Positions 1 through 9,271 of a DNA stretch of 64,000 nt are shown here, piece by piece. The notes under the pieces are model-generated. The model ran no database searches, was not told the origin of the DNA, and worked only from the letters and a program-made list of their open reading frames with translations. This stretch comes from Betaproteobacteria bacterium Ga0074130. Lineage in GTDB: Bacteria; Pseudomonadota; Gammaproteobacteria; Burkholderiales; Rhodocyclaceae. The stretch is from the NCBI GenBank assembly GCA_001464495.1, contig LNDZ01000033.1, positions 248,001-312,000 of the forward strand. Direction: 5' to 3'. Both the position numbers and the translations under genes were made by a program. How positions within the stretch are numbered: position 1 is the stretch's first letter; each line of letters starts with the position of its first letter.

Positions 1-1636
1 AGTCGCGGAACTCATTGACCATGTTTTTTAGCGCTTCGACCTGATTAACGATGGTCTGGCTGGCACGCTCAAGCATTTCGCGGCCAGCTTGATCGAGCTT
101 GTCCGCCAGCTTGAGTTGCAGGCGTTCGGCAGAAAGCTGGATTGGGGTGAGCGGGTTCTTGATCTCATGCGCCAGCCGGCGGGCCACTTCGCCCCAGGCC
201 GCAGTCCGTTGTGCCGAGAGCAGATCCGTAATGTTGTCGAACACGACAACATGCCCTTCGCCGCCGCTCGTCGGTAGGGTGGTACCGCGCACCAGCAGGG
301 TTTGCGTCATGCCTTCACTGATGTCGATTTCGACCTGTTGTTGCCAGTCGCCGGTGTGGGTGCGGAAGCCTTCAAGAATGGCATCGCAGAGCGGGCGATG
401 TAGCGGCCAGTCGTTCAGCGGCAGATTTTCCACAGACACCAGATCATTGCGCAGAATGCTGATGGCACCGAGATTGGCGGCGCGCATGACAAAGCGACCA
501 TCAAAAGCAATTACACCCGCAGATAGATTGCCGAGCACGCTTTCCAGATATGCACGTGCGGCTTCGGTCGCCGCGCGATGACGTTCGGTTTCGCGTCGTG
601 CATCATCCAGCTGCCGCGTCATCTGGTTGAAGGAGCGAGTGAGAATACCCAACTCGTCGTTGGATTCAATCGCGGCACGGGGCGTGTAGTCACCGGCAGC
701 CACGGCCTGCGTACCTTCCGCCAAAATCAGCAAGGGGTGCGCCAGCTTTTCGGCGAGCAGGAAGGCTAATGCGATGGCCGCAAATAGAGCGAGCAATAAG
801 GTGAGGGTGAGGGTTAGTGTGTAAATGCGCTTGAGACCTTCTTTGCCGATCTGCAACTCCTGATAGTCACGATAGGCATCTTCCACGCTGGCAGCGCTAC
901 CCGCGAGATACACGGGGACTACATCAGTCAGCTGCAATACACGGGTTTGCCCATCCATACCGAAGATCGGTACCAGCGCGCGCACCATCAGCCCATCAGC
1001 GGCATCGCCTTCGGTCATGGCGATCCCTTGCCCTTGCCGTGCCTGCCGCAGCTGTGCTGGTGTTGGTAGTGGGGGGAGCAGACTTTCATCGCTGGCTGTG
1101 GCGCTCACCAATGCCTGACCTGAGGGCGAGAACAGCGTCATGGTCATGACATTGGTGCGTTCACGTAGGCGCGCTAAGCGCGCAGGCGCAACGAAATCGC
1201 TGTCGCCCAACTCAAGCGAAAGCGTGCGGCCGCGTGTGAGCAGCTCGGTCTGTTGCGCATCAAGAACGCTACGCCCAAGCGCCAAGCCCCCTTCAAGCGC
1301 ATTGTCGACGCGCACATCAAACCAAGACTCAATACTGTTCACGGCGAATTGCATTGACACGCCATAGACCAGTGCGCCGGGCAACACCGCCATCAGGCCG
1401 AGCATGAGCATCAGGCGCACCTTGAGCCGCGAGCCGAACACGCCAGCGCGATATTCCCGGCGCAGCAGCAGCAGACGGCGACCAACCAACCCGAGTAGGC
1501 CCATGGCGATCAGTGCATTGGCGCCCAGCAGCCACGGGTAGTGACGAGCGAACAAGGGGCTATTGGCGCTGGCCGAGGCCAGCAGGAAAAGCAGGACTGC
1601 ACCAATGGCAAGAATGACAACCAGCGCTGCTCTCAC
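1..1636 (-). CDS. ntrY: NtrY-like sensor histidine kinase, partial (3' end cut by window edge)
   Basis: A membrane sensor kinase that should phosphorylate an NtrX-type regulator encoded beyond the left edge; 545 codons are visible. Hydrophobic segments lie near residues 3-22, 33-50 and 70-88, followed by a sensor region, a further membrane segment near 265-292, a HAMP linker and a PAS-like region. The dimerisation box LAHEIKNPLTPI carries the phospho-acceptor His490, and the frame leaves the window about 55 residues later, so the HATPase domain is not seen. The GTG start shares GTGA with the stop of the DUF4390 gene, which implies translational coupling. The rsmB-DUF4390-kinase order is familiar in Betaproteobacteria; the NtrY name rests on that order and the domain plan. 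Confidence 0.85.
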   Translation of the reverse strand, partial: MRAALVVILAIGAVLLFLLASASANSPLFARHYPWLLGANALIAMGLLGLVGRRLLLLRREYRAGVFGSRLKVRLMLMLGLMAVLPGALVYGVSMQFAVNSIESWFDVRVDNALEGGLALGRSVLDAQQTELLTRGRTLSLELGDSDFVAPARLARLRERTNVMTMTLFSPSGQALVSATASDESLLPPLPTPAQLRQARQGQGIAMTEGDAADGLMVRALVPIFGMDGQTRVLQLTDVVPVYLAGSAASVEDAYRDYQELQIGKEGLKRIYTLTLTLTLLLALFAAIALAFLLAEKLAHPLLILAEGTQAVAAGDYTPRAAIESNDELGILTRSFNQMTRQLDDARRETERHRAATEAARAYLESVLGNLSAGVIAFDGRFVMRAANLGAISILRNDLVSVENLPLNDWPLHRPLCDAILEGFRTHTGDWQQQVEIDISEGMTQTLLVRGTTLPTSGGEGHVVVFDNITDLLSAQRTAAWGEVARRLAHEIKNPLTPIQLSAERLQLKLADKLDQAGREMLERASQTIVNQVEALKNMVNEFRD

Positions 1637-2268
1637 GGCTTGAACTCACCTGTGGGAGCGGATTGAGGTGCTGGAGAAGGCGGTGTTGCCACGTAATTCC
1701 AGCGCATGACACGGCTTTCCATCTGCCAGTCGCGATTGGCGATGGCATCAACCTGAAGGGGTTTTGGTAACTGATTGCGGTCCAGCGTCATGCGCATGCC
1801 GGCTGCATAAGTCTCACCAATTTTGAGCACGCCACGCTCCGCAATTTGCAAATCAACGAAGCGCGAGAGTACGCGCAAGGCCTCATCCAGCGTGCTGAAG
1901 TTGCGGTGCAGATTGCCAGTGGTCAGGCGATACTGCCTTGTCAGCGCCGTATAGGCGAGTCGATAAGTGGCAGTCCGCGTGGCAACCAGCTCATTCGACC
2001 ACCACCAGCGTGAGCGCGTCAGTTCGAATTCAAAGTTGAAGTAAAGTGGCACCCCCCGCGAGACGGCTTCTTCTAGGCGTGGGCCGAGATCAATGACAAA
2101 TTCACCACTCAGGAGTGTGCTGCCATCTTCGCCGGCAACAAGGGTGCCGCGCTTGGGTTCAATGCTACCGGCATGTGCTGCCGCCGTCAGGGCGACCAAC
2201 AACAGCACACCTAGGGTGCGCAGCAGCCGATCAGCGATGTTTCTGTAGCAGCGCGTAATAAAAGCCAT
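1633..2268 (-). CDS. DUF4390 domain protein, exported
   Basis: A 211-residue protein of unknown function, recognised as the DUF4390 protein that normally sits between rsmB and an NtrY-like kinase. Residues 14-33 form a hydrophobic signal-like segment ending in AHAG, so the mature part (starting near SIEPKRG) probably lies in the periplasm. It contains many aromatic residues and paired Trp (RWWWSNEL). The ATG start lies inside the last 38 bases of rsmB; a start closer to the signal segment is possible. Its stop overlaps the kinase start by 4 bases, so it may work with the kinase, but no reaction can be assigned. Confidence 0.8.
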   Translation of the reverse strand: MAFITRCYRNIADRLLRTLGVLLLVALTAAAHAGSIEPKRGTLVAGEDGSTLLSGEFVIDLGPRLEEAVSRGVPLYFNFEFELTRSRWWWSNELVATRTATYRLAYTALTRQYRLTTGNLHRNFSTLDEALRVLSRFVDLQIAERGVLKIGETYAAGMRMTLDRNQLPKPLQVDAIANRDWQMESRVMRWNYVATPPSPAPQSAPTGEFKP

Positions 2269-3535
2269 CCTGTTCCGGGCCGGGGGTCAATTGCAGTGCG
2301 GGCTGCCCGTCGACATCCATGCGCAAGGCATCGGCATGGCGCCCGACAAAGGCCGCCACTTGTTTGTCGTTTTCCTGCGGGAAGATCGAACACGTGCAGT
2401 AGAGCATTGTGCCACCCGGCGCCAGCGACTGCCACAAGGCATCGAGTATGCGCTGCTGGCTTGTGGCAAAACTACCAATATCGGCTGGCCGGCGCAGCCA
2501 TTTGATATCTGGATGGCGGCGAACGACACCCGACGCCGAGCAGGGCACGTCGGCCAGAATGCGATCAAAGGGCTTACCGTCCCACCATGCCGATACATCG
2601 GCGCAATCCGCAACTTTGACGCTGGCCTTGAGCTGCAAGCGTTGCAGATTTTCTGTGATGCGTTGGGCGCGGCGCGGGTCCAGCTCCAAAGCGGTCAGGT
2701 CGATATCGGCGCGTTCCAGCAGGTGAGCCGTTTTACCGCCAGGAGCGGCGCAGGCGTCGAGCACACGCATACCCGGCTGAACTCCTAGCAAACGTGCGGC
2801 TTGTTGCGCACCAAAATCTTGCACTGAGACATGGCCATCGTTGAAGCCGGGCAAGGTGTCGACATGCTGGGCTTGGGCCAGCAGCACGGCGGTATCGTCC
2901 AGCGCACGTGCTTCAATCCCAGCGGTAGCGAGACGCGCCACATAGGCATGCGCATCGCCGTGACGATGGTTGGCGCGCAGGGTCATGGGCGGGCGTTCAT
3001 TGGCCGCGCTGAGAATGCCCTGCCACTGTTGCGGGTAGGCGTCCCGCACAGCCTGAATCCACCAGGCCGGGTGTTGCCAGCGGGCAATGTCATCCTCAGC
3101 GGCAGCTGCGCGCAAATCATGGCGTTGGCGCAATGCATTGCGCAACACTGCATTGGTCAGGGCGCGGTACTTGCCGTGCGCCAAAGTGGCGGCGGCATTG
3201 ACGGCCTGATCCACGGTGGTGTGACGGTCCTCGCTGCGACTATCCAGCCGATAGAGCGTCACCAACAGCAGGCTGCGCATGTGGGCGTCGGCCAATGGTG
3301 TGCGCAGAAGCTGGCGCAGGATGAAGTCGCCGCGCCCGTAGGCGCGCAGTGCACCATAGGTGAGGTCTTGAATGGCGCCACGCTGGCCGGGTTGCGGCGC
3401 ATGCTTTTGCCAGCAGGTCGCGAGTGCGGCATCGAGGGTGCGGCCTTCGGTGACAGCAGATACCGCCTCGGCGGCACGTAGCAGGGCAAAGGCAAGCGAG
3501 TCGGCGGGAAGGGCGACTGACTTCATGCTGTGCAT
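2231..3535 (-). CDS. rsmB: 16S rRNA m5C967 methyltransferase RsmB
   Basis: Methylates C967 of 16S rRNA using S-adenosylmethionine. The N-terminal ~145 residues look like the NusB-type RNA-binding domain. The catalytic half carries motif I VLDACAAPGGK at 258-268, the DVPCSASG motif with its conserved Cys, and YCTCSIFPQEN, whose TCS cysteine is the expected catalytic nucleophile. The length of 434 residues fits the family (E. coli 429). A second Met three codons downstream (3526) is an equally good start. It is followed with overlap by the DUF4390 gene. Confidence 0.95.
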   Translation of the reverse strand: MHSMKSVALPADSLAFALLRAAEAVSAVTEGRTLDAALATCWQKHAPQPGQRGAIQDLTYGALRAYGRGDFILRQLLRTPLADAHMRSLLLVTLYRLDSRSEDRHTTVDQAVNAAATLAHGKYRALTNAVLRNALRQRHDLRAAAAEDDIARWQHPAWWIQAVRDAYPQQWQGILSAANERPPMTLRANHRHGDAHAYVARLATAGIEARALDDTAVLLAQAQHVDTLPGFNDGHVSVQDFGAQQAARLLGVQPGMRVLDACAAPGGKTAHLLERADIDLTALELDPRRAQRITENLQRLQLKASVKVADCADVSAWWDGKPFDRILADVPCSASGVVRRHPDIKWLRRPADIGSFATSQQRILDALWQSLAPGGTMLYCTCSIFPQENDKQVAAFVGRHADALRMDVDGQPALQLTPGPEQDGFYYALLQKHR

Positions 3536-3600
3536 CCCAAGCGCCAGCGCATACGCAACGTGTGACAGGGCATCTTAATGAGTGCGATCAAAATGGGCGA

Positions 3601-4860
3601 TCACTTCCGATTGGAGCCAGCCACGATATCGAAGCGATACAAGCGACATTCGAGTGGGCCATTGAACAGCGGGATCTTGCGGCTGGGCTTGAGGCCAATC
3701 AGCTTGGGCAGACGTGCGTCGGCGGTGAGCAGCCAGCAGGTCCAGCCGGGGAAATTGCGCTTCAGTGCGTGGCCCAACTTGGGGTAGAACTCGGCCAGCT
3801 CATCGGCCTCGCCAAGCCGCTCACCATAAGGCAGATTGGCGACGAGGATGCCTTCGGTTGCGGGTGCTGCGCGCTCCAGAAAGTCGACCTGCGTGACATC
3901 GACCAAATCATCAACGCCTGCAAAAGCCAAATTCTGATGCGCTCGATCAACGATGTCTGCATCGATATCGCTGCCCCAGATTGGCAGACGCTCAGGATTC
4001 TCGCGCATGCTCGCAGCTTCCTCTTGCAGCTTGCGCCACAGGGCAGGATCAAAACCGCTCAAGCGTTCCAAGCCGAACTCACCTGCCGTGCGCGAGAGGC
4101 CCGGCGCTTCAATCAGGCTTTGCTGCGCTGCTTCAAGCAGGAAAGTGCCGCTGCCGCACATGGGGTCTAGCAGCGGGATACCCGGCTTCCAGCCAGCGAG
4201 TTGCAGGATCCCAGCAGCAAGGTTTTCCTTAAGCGGGGCCTCTACCTTGGCAATCTTTTGCCCGCGCAGCCACAGAGGCTCGCCCGAAGTGTCGATATAG
4301 AGCGTGGCATCGGTGGCGGTGATGAAGAGGTGGATGCGCACATCCGGATTAGCGGTGTTGACGCTAGGACGCTGACCCGTGTCAGCGCGGAAGCGGTCAA
4401 CGATGGCGTCTTTGATCTTAAGGGTGATGAACTCAAGGCTCTTCACCGGCGCACGAATCGCCGTGACATAGACGCGGATAGTACGGCTGGGATCGAAGCG
4501 CTTACTCCAGTCGACATCGCTGGCGATTTGGTAAAGGTCGGCTTCGTTGCGATAGCTCGCCTGGGCGACACGGAGCAGGACGCGAGTGGCAAGGCGCGAC
4601 TGCAGATTGACCAGATAACAGGTCTCGCGCGTGCCGCTGAAATGCACGCCACCGGGCACGATATGGATTTGCTTGGCATCGAATTTTTGCAGCTCTTCGG
4701 CCAGTGCCTCTTCCAGCCCGCGTGGTACGGGGCTGAACATGGCCCAGCCGCCTGCGTGGCGCGAGGGGGCTGGGGCGGGCGCGGCCTTGTCGCCGCTGCG
4801 TAACAAACCGGGCGAGACCTTGCGGACGACGCGGACCTTGGGTTTTTCTGAATCGCTCAA
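3601..4860 (-). CDS. THUMP-domain class I rRNA methyltransferase (RlmL N-terminal half type)
   Basis: A 419-residue RNA guanine-N2 methyltransferase resembling the m2G2445 half of E. coli RlmL, without the C-terminal RlmK half that is fused in E. coli. A basic, Pro/Ala-rich tail (first ~35 residues) precedes a THUMP region. The methyltransferase domain shows motif I LLDPMCGSGTFLLEAA and the catalytic NLPYGERLG loop (N-L-P-Y type). The start is TTG and shares the bases TTGA with the stop of hemJ, so it is probably translated by coupling from hemJ. The substrate position is inferred from the family. Confidence 0.85.
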   Translation of the reverse strand: MSDSEKPKVRVVRKVSPGLLRSGDKAAPAPAPSRHAGGWAMFSPVPRGLEEALAEELQKFDAKQIHIVPGGVHFSGTRETCYLVNLQSRLATRVLLRVAQASYRNEADLYQIASDVDWSKRFDPSRTIRVYVTAIRAPVKSLEFITLKIKDAIVDRFRADTGQRPSVNTANPDVRIHLFITATDATLYIDTSGEPLWLRGQKIAKVEAPLKENLAAGILQLAGWKPGIPLLDPMCGSGTFLLEAAQQSLIEAPGLSRTAGEFGLERLSGFDPALWRKLQEEAASMRENPERLPIWGSDIDADIVDRAHQNLAFAGVDDLVDVTQVDFLERAAPATEGILVANLPYGERLGEADELAEFYPKLGHALKRNFPGWTCWLLTADARLPKLIGLKPSRKIPLFNGPLECRLYRFDIVAGSNRK

Positions 4861-5273
4861 AACGGCTTCACCACAACAAGAATGACAATGACAAACAGCA
4901 GGAGTACCGGCACTTCATTGAAGATGCGGTACCAGATATGGCTGCGGGTATTGCGCCCGGCCACAAAGGTGGCGAGCAGTGTGCCGCAGTATTGATGGTA
5001 AGCAACCAGCAACACAACCAGCCCCAGCTTGGCATGCAGCCAGCCACCGCTATAGCCATAGCCAAACCAGAGCCACAAGCCAAGTGCTAGAGCCAGCGCC
5101 ATGATCGGCGTGGTGAAGCGATAGAGCTTGCCAGCCATCAGCAACAAACGGTCGCGTTCGGCGCTGCTGTCATTTGGCACCATGGCCAGATTGACGAAGA
5201 TGCGCGGCAGATAGAATAGCCCGGCAAACCAGCTGATGACGAAGATGAGATGAAACGCCTTGATCCAGAGCAT
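4857..5273 (-). CDS. hemJ: Protoporphyrinogen IX oxidase HemJ
   Basis: A 138-residue inner-membrane protein with four predicted membrane segments that oxidises protoporphyrinogen IX to protoporphyrin IX in haem synthesis. The N-terminus MLWIKAFHLIFVISWFAGLF, with conserved His8 and the Trp-Phe-Ala-Gly turn, is characteristic of HemJ; the HAKLGLVV segment carries the conserved Lys. The length fits the family (about 140-145). It lies 5 bases after the SDR gene and overlaps the rRNA methyltransferase start. The older label for this family is CopD-like membrane protein. Confidence 0.9.
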   Translation of the reverse strand: MLWIKAFHLIFVISWFAGLFYLPRIFVNLAMVPNDSSAERDRLLLMAGKLYRFTTPIMALALALGLWLWFGYGYSGGWLHAKLGLVVLLVAYHQYCGTLLATFVAGRNTRSHIWYRIFNEVPVLLLFVIVILVVVKPF

Positions 5274-5278
5274 AGGGG

Positions 5279-6268
5279 TCAGAACAGTGGCAGTTGAGTT
5301 TCGGTGCGCCGTTTTTTCTTGAGGCGCGGTTTCTTGGCTTTAGTGGGTGCACTTACAGCATTTTCATTGTGCGACACCGCTACAGTCGCTGTGTTGCCTG
5401 CTGCCTGCTTCGCAGCAGCAATACCGTCACTAACGGTTGGGTATTGCAACTGCAAGCCCAGCTCGCGCTTGATGCGTTGGTTCTTGAGGCGGCGGGATTC
5501 ACGCAGGAATGACAGGAGTGCCGGTGAGAGGCGTTGCTCGGCCTCGCTGCGATTAACGCGTGGCGGCGGCGGCAGTTCAAACGCCGCTGCTAGTTGGGTG
5601 AACCAGTCGCCCATTTTCACTACGCTGTCGTCGCTGGCGTTATAGGTGCGATTGGGCCGCCCGTGCGCCAAGGCGAGTACGCAGGCGCTGGCTAGATCGT
5701 CGGCATGGATATGGTTACTGTAACTGTCTTGCTCGGCATGCAACACGGGGTCACCACGGCGGACGCGCTCCAGTGGCAGCCGGTCAGCGGCATAAATGCC
5801 GGGCGCCCGCAGGATGCTGACCTTAGCGCGGCCGTGCTGACCAAACTGGCGCAGCGAGGTTTCCGCAGCGACTCGGCGCGCGGCACGCGCACTTTCTGGC
5901 TTGACTGGACGGCTTTCATCGACCTCTGCGGCAGCGCAATCCCCATACACTCCGCTGGTGCTGATGTAGACAAGTCGGCGTGGTACACTTTTTGCCGTTT
6001 GCAGGCGTGCGAGCAGGCGTCGTGTGCGTGTATCCCTTGCGACATCTGCTTCTGCAGGCGGTGCGCTGTGCAGCACAAGGTCGGCCAGTCCGGCGATGCG
6101 TTTCAGGCTGGCGGGTTGGTCCAGATCACCGATGATTTGGGTGACGCCAGCGTCGCGCAGGGCCGGATCAAAGCGGCGCACCAAGGCATAGACACGATAA
6201 CGCAGCAGCAGCCTGGGCAAGGCGCGCCGCACCACATCTCCGCAACCGATGATCAATAGTCTCTGCAC
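5279..6268 (-). CDS. NAD-dependent epimerase/dehydratase (extended SDR, YeeZ-like)
   Basis: A 329-residue Rossmann-fold protein. The N-terminus RLLIIGCGDVVRRALPRLL holds a GxGxxxxR nucleotide-binding turn of the atypical SDR type. YISTSGVYGDCAAAEVDE matches the Ser-Gly-Val-Tyr-Gly segment of YeeZ-like proteins, but the YxxxK triad is not clear. The C-terminal 35 residues are Lys/Arg-rich and end in QLPLF, a sequence resembling beta-clamp-binding peptides (inference only). The start codon is GTG. Substrate unknown. Confidence 0.8.
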   Translation of the reverse strand: MQRLLIIGCGDVVRRALPRLLLRYRVYALVRRFDPALRDAGVTQIIGDLDQPASLKRIAGLADLVLHSAPPAEADVARDTRTRRLLARLQTAKSVPRRLVYISTSGVYGDCAAAEVDESRPVKPESARAARRVAAETSLRQFGQHGRAKVSILRAPGIYAADRLPLERVRRGDPVLHAEQDSYSNHIHADDLASACVLALAHGRPNRTYNASDDSVVKMGDWFTQLAAAFELPPPPRVNRSEAEQRLSPALLSFLRESRRLKNQRIKRELGLQLQYPTVSDGIAAAKQAAGNTATVAVSHNENAVSAPTKAKKPRLKKKRRTETQLPLF

Positions 6269-6376
6269 CTTATTGCCCGCAAGTCCTGTTATGGTTGTCC
6301 GGAAATCACATGCCCCAATGTCGGGGGCGCAACGGGGACATACCCCGCTGTACTTTTATTGAGTTGGCATTATCTC

Positions 6377-7387
6377 ATGACGTATCAAATCACTCTGCAA
6401 CCCAGCGGTCATCATTATTCAGTAGCAGCTGGCGAAATCCTGCTTGAAGCCGCACTTGACGCCGGCTTTGTGCTGCCTTATGGCTGCCGCAACGGCGCCT
6501 GCGGCTCCTGCCGCGCGCGCGTGCTCGAAGGAACCGTCGACCATGGTAAGTCGCAGAACGGCGCGTTGCCGGAAAACGCCCGCCGCGAGGGCTATGCCTT
6601 GCTGTGCTGCGCCACTGCGCAATCGGACCTGCGCATCGAATGCCGCGAGCTGGCGGCGAGCAGCGAATATCCGCTCAAGATCATGCCCTGCCGTGTACAG
6701 GAGCTGACCAAACTGGCGGACGATGTGATGCTGATGACGCTCAAGCTACCCGTCAATGAGCGGCTCGCATTTCGTGCGGGCCAGTACATCGAGTTCATGC
6801 TCAAGGGCGGCGCACGTCGCGCCTTCTCGCTGGCCAATGCACCGCATGATGATGGTTTTCTGCAGTTGCATATCCGCAAGATCGACGGCGGCAGTTTTAC
6901 CGGGCATGTCTTTGAGGGTATGCAGGTTAAGGAAATCCTGCGCTTTGAAGGCCCACATGGCACCTTTCATCTACGCGAAGAGTCAAACAAGCCGATCATC
7001 TTCTTGGCGGGTGGCACCGGCTTTGCGCCGATTAAGTCTATGGTCGAGCATGCCATCCACAATCAGATCACGCGCCCCATGAAATTTTACTGGGGCTCGC
7101 GCAATCGCGCCGGCTTGTATATGGAGGCATTGGCCCAGTCATGGGCAGATGCGCATTCACATATCGAGTTCATCCCCGTACTGTCGGAGGCAGGCGAGGG
7201 TGATCAGTGGCGGGGCCGAACTGGCCTTGTTCATCAAGCGGTGCTTGAGGACCATGCCGACCTCGCCGCCTACCAGGTCTATGCCTGCGGTGCACCCGGC
7301 ATGATTGATGCAGCGCGGATTGATTTTTGTAGTCGTGGCTTGCCGGCGGATGAGTTTTTTGCGGATGCCTTTACCTTCGCCGCATGA
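6377..7387 (+). CDS. 2Fe-2S ferredoxin/FAD/NAD(P) oxidoreductase (CDP-6-deoxy-glucoseen reductase-like)
   Basis: A 336-residue single-chain electron transfer reductase. The N-terminal plant-type ferredoxin domain has CRNGACGSCRARVLEG followed by LLCCATA, giving the four 2Fe-2S cysteines. The middle FAD domain has the RAFSLANAP flavin motif (RxxS), and the NAD domain has LAGGTGFAPIKSMVEH. This layout is that of AscD/CDP-4-keto-6-deoxyglucose-3-dehydrase reductase and phenol-hydroxylase-type reductases. No dehydratase, oxygenase or sugar gene is nearby, so the partner is unknown. I chose the Met six codons into the longest frame because the protein aligns from MTYQITLQPSG. Its stop overlaps the HDOD gene by 4 bases. 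Confidence 0.85.
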   Translation: MTYQITLQPSGHHYSVAAGEILLEAALDAGFVLPYGCRNGACGSCRARVLEGTVDHGKSQNGALPENARREGYALLCCATAQSDLRIECRELAASSEYPLKIMPCRVQELTKLADDVMLMTLKLPVNERLAFRAGQYIEFMLKGGARRAFSLANAPHDDGFLQLHIRKIDGGSFTGHVFEGMQVKEILRFEGPHGTFHLREESNKPIIFLAGGTGFAPIKSMVEHAIHNQITRPMKFYWGSRNRAGLYMEALAQSWADAHSHIEFIPVLSEAGEGDQWRGRTGLVHQAVLEDHADLAAYQVYACGAPGMIDAARIDFCSRGLPADEFFADAFTFAA

Positions 7388-8520
7388 CCGTACTGATCCA
7401 GCGCGAACCGGTCCTTAACCGGCACAAGACGATTACCGCGTCGCGTCTGCGCGTACATGCGCCTTCGTGCGCCGCGGCAGCGAGCGAGCTCACGCGTCTG
7501 GCCGACCTGTGGCCGGGCTCACGCGATGTTTTTGTGAGCATCTCCGGGTGCGATCTCGCCCCCGACCTGCTCGACTGGCAACCACCCTTGAACGTCATGC
7601 TCGAAATCAATGCAGCTCGTCTGCATGAAGCCGACACCATGGCGTTGATCAGTGATCTGGTGTGTCGCCAGATCCCGCTCTGTCTGGATGACTATCAAAA
7701 CGGCATGGCACTGCCGCCACAAGCCACCTTCCGCTACTTGCTTGCGGATGCCGGTCAGCAAATCGATATGAGCCATGCGCCCGGTTCAGCGTTAGCGAAA
7801 GGGCTCTCCGACAGCGAGTCCTTCGATCAGGCGATTGCCCACGGTTATGCCGGTGGTACGGGTTGGTTTTTTCTCCAGACACCACGCCTGCCGAGCAGTA
7901 AGCTCAATGCCAGCCATGCCCAGATCATCCATCTGCTCAATCTGGTCCGCAACAATGCCGAGATCAAGGATATCGAGCTGGCGCTGAAAAAAGACGTCAC
8001 GCTGGCGTTCAAGTTACTGCGCTATATCAACTCCGCCGGCTTTGGCGCCAGCAGCGAGGTCAGCTCCTTCAAGCATGCCGTCACGCTGATGGGCTATGAC
8101 AAATTGAACCGTTGGCTTTCTCTGCTGCTGGTGAATGCCAGCCAGGATCAGAGTGCCCCAGCACTCATGCAAACGGCGGTGATTCGCGGCCGCTTTATGG
8201 AGCTGATTGGCAAACATCTCCTTGCCAAAAGTCAGCTCGACAATCTCTTCATTGCCGGGGCCTTCTCGGTGCTCGATATCTTGCTGGGTACCCAGCTCGA
8301 TGTCGTGCTCGAACACCTCCAACTCCCTACCGTAATCACCGAAGCCCTGCTCAAGCGCAGCGGCGAGATTGCACCGCTGCTTGAGTTGGCGATGATTAGT
8401 GAAACCGGAACGGTCGAGCAAATGGCGCAACAGCTCAGTGCACTGGGGCTAACGGCTGAGCAATGCAATAGCGCCCAGATTGAAGCCGTCGCGTTCGCCG
8501 ACAAGCTACAGTTCAGCTAA
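7384..8520 (+). CDS. Degenerate-EAL/HDOD signalling protein (YuxH-like)
   Basis: A 378-residue protein with an N-terminal remnant of an EAL domain (about residues 1-170) and a C-terminal HDOD domain (about 175-375). The EAL half lacks the ExLxR and catalytic acidic residues; only traces such as REPVLNR, CLDDYQ and WFFLQTP remain, so phosphodiesterase activity is unlikely. The HDOD part shows LVRNNAEIKDIELALKKDV and LLRYINSAGFG, typical of this HD-related output fold. It starts inside the stop of the ferredoxin reductase (ATGA), implying coupled translation. The function is probably regulatory; ligand and partner are unknown. Confidence 0.85.
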   Translation: MTVLIQREPVLNRHKTITASRLRVHAPSCAAAASELTRLADLWPGSRDVFVSISGCDLAPDLLDWQPPLNVMLEINAARLHEADTMALISDLVCRQIPLCLDDYQNGMALPPQATFRYLLADAGQQIDMSHAPGSALAKGLSDSESFDQAIAHGYAGGTGWFFLQTPRLPSSKLNASHAQIIHLLNLVRNNAEIKDIELALKKDVTLAFKLLRYINSAGFGASSEVSSFKHAVTLMGYDKLNRWLSLLLVNASQDQSAPALMQTAVIRGRFMELIGKHLLAKSQLDNLFIAGAFSVLDILLGTQLDVVLEHLQLPTVITEALLKRSGEIAPLLELAMISETGTVEQMAQQLSALGLTAEQCNSAQIEAVAFADKLQFS

Positions 8521-8536
8521 GCACTGACGAGGTCAC

Positions 8537-9271
8537 TTATCCAACTTCGCCCAGATAGGCTGATTGCACGCGTGGATCGGCAAGCAGATTGGCCGACGTA
8601 TCGGCCAAGGTAATCCTGCCACTTTCCATCACATAGGCGCGGCTCGCGGTGGCGAGGGCGAGCGAGGCATTTTGCTCGACCAGCAGCACGGCAACGCCTT
8701 GTGCGGCGACATCGCGGATCACCTCAAAAATCTTCTGCACCATCAGTGGTGCCAGTCCCATCGAGGGTTCGTCGAGCAGTAACAGGCGTGGACGACCCAT
8801 CAGGGCACGCGCGATGGCCAGCATTTGCTGCTCACCACCGGAGAGGGTGCCGGCGAGCTGGTGCTCGCGTTCCTTGAGGCGCGGTAGCAGTTCGAACATG
8901 CGCTCGATGTCTTGTTCGATGGCATCCTTGCGTTCGCTTTTACGTCCGTACGCGCCCATTTGCAGGTTCTCAGTGACGCTCATGCGTGCAAAGACACCAC
9001 GTCCTTCTGGCACTAGGCTGAAGCCGCGTTGCACCAGGGCATGCGGCGGTAGCGTAGTCAGGTCAGTACCGTCATAGCGTAGTGTGCCCTTAGCCGGCAG
9101 CAGGCGTGCCAGTGCTTTGAGCGTTGTCGTCTTACCCGCACCATTGGCGCCGATCAGCGCAACGGTCTCGCCGGCTTCTACCGTGAAGCTGATCCCTTTG
9201 ACAGCAGCAATCCCGCCGTAGTGAACTTCAAGGTCGCGGATATCCAGCAGCGGTGTTCCATTACGACTCAT
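8537..9271 (-). CDS. livF: Branched-chain amino acid ABC transporter ATPase LivF
   Basis: Cytoplasmic ATPase of the high-affinity Leu/Ile/Val importer, 244 residues. Walker A GANGAGKTT, ABC signature LSGGEQQMLAIARAL and Walker B LLLLDEPSMGL are all intact. It is the last gene of livHMGF and overlaps livG by 11 bases. LivF and LivG are assigned by gene order and by the LSGGEQ versus LSYGDQ signature typical of the pair. Confidence 0.95.
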   Translation of the reverse strand: MSRNGTPLLDIRDLEVHYGGIAAVKGISFTVEAGETVALIGANGAGKTTTLKALARLLPAKGTLRYDGTDLTTLPPHALVQRGFSLVPEGRGVFARMSVTENLQMGAYGRKSERKDAIEQDIERMFELLPRLKEREHQLAGTLSGGEQQMLAIARALMGRPRLLLLDEPSMGLAPLMVQKIFEVIRDVAAQGVAVLLVEQNASLALATASRAYVMESGRITLADTSANLLADPRVQSAYLGEVG

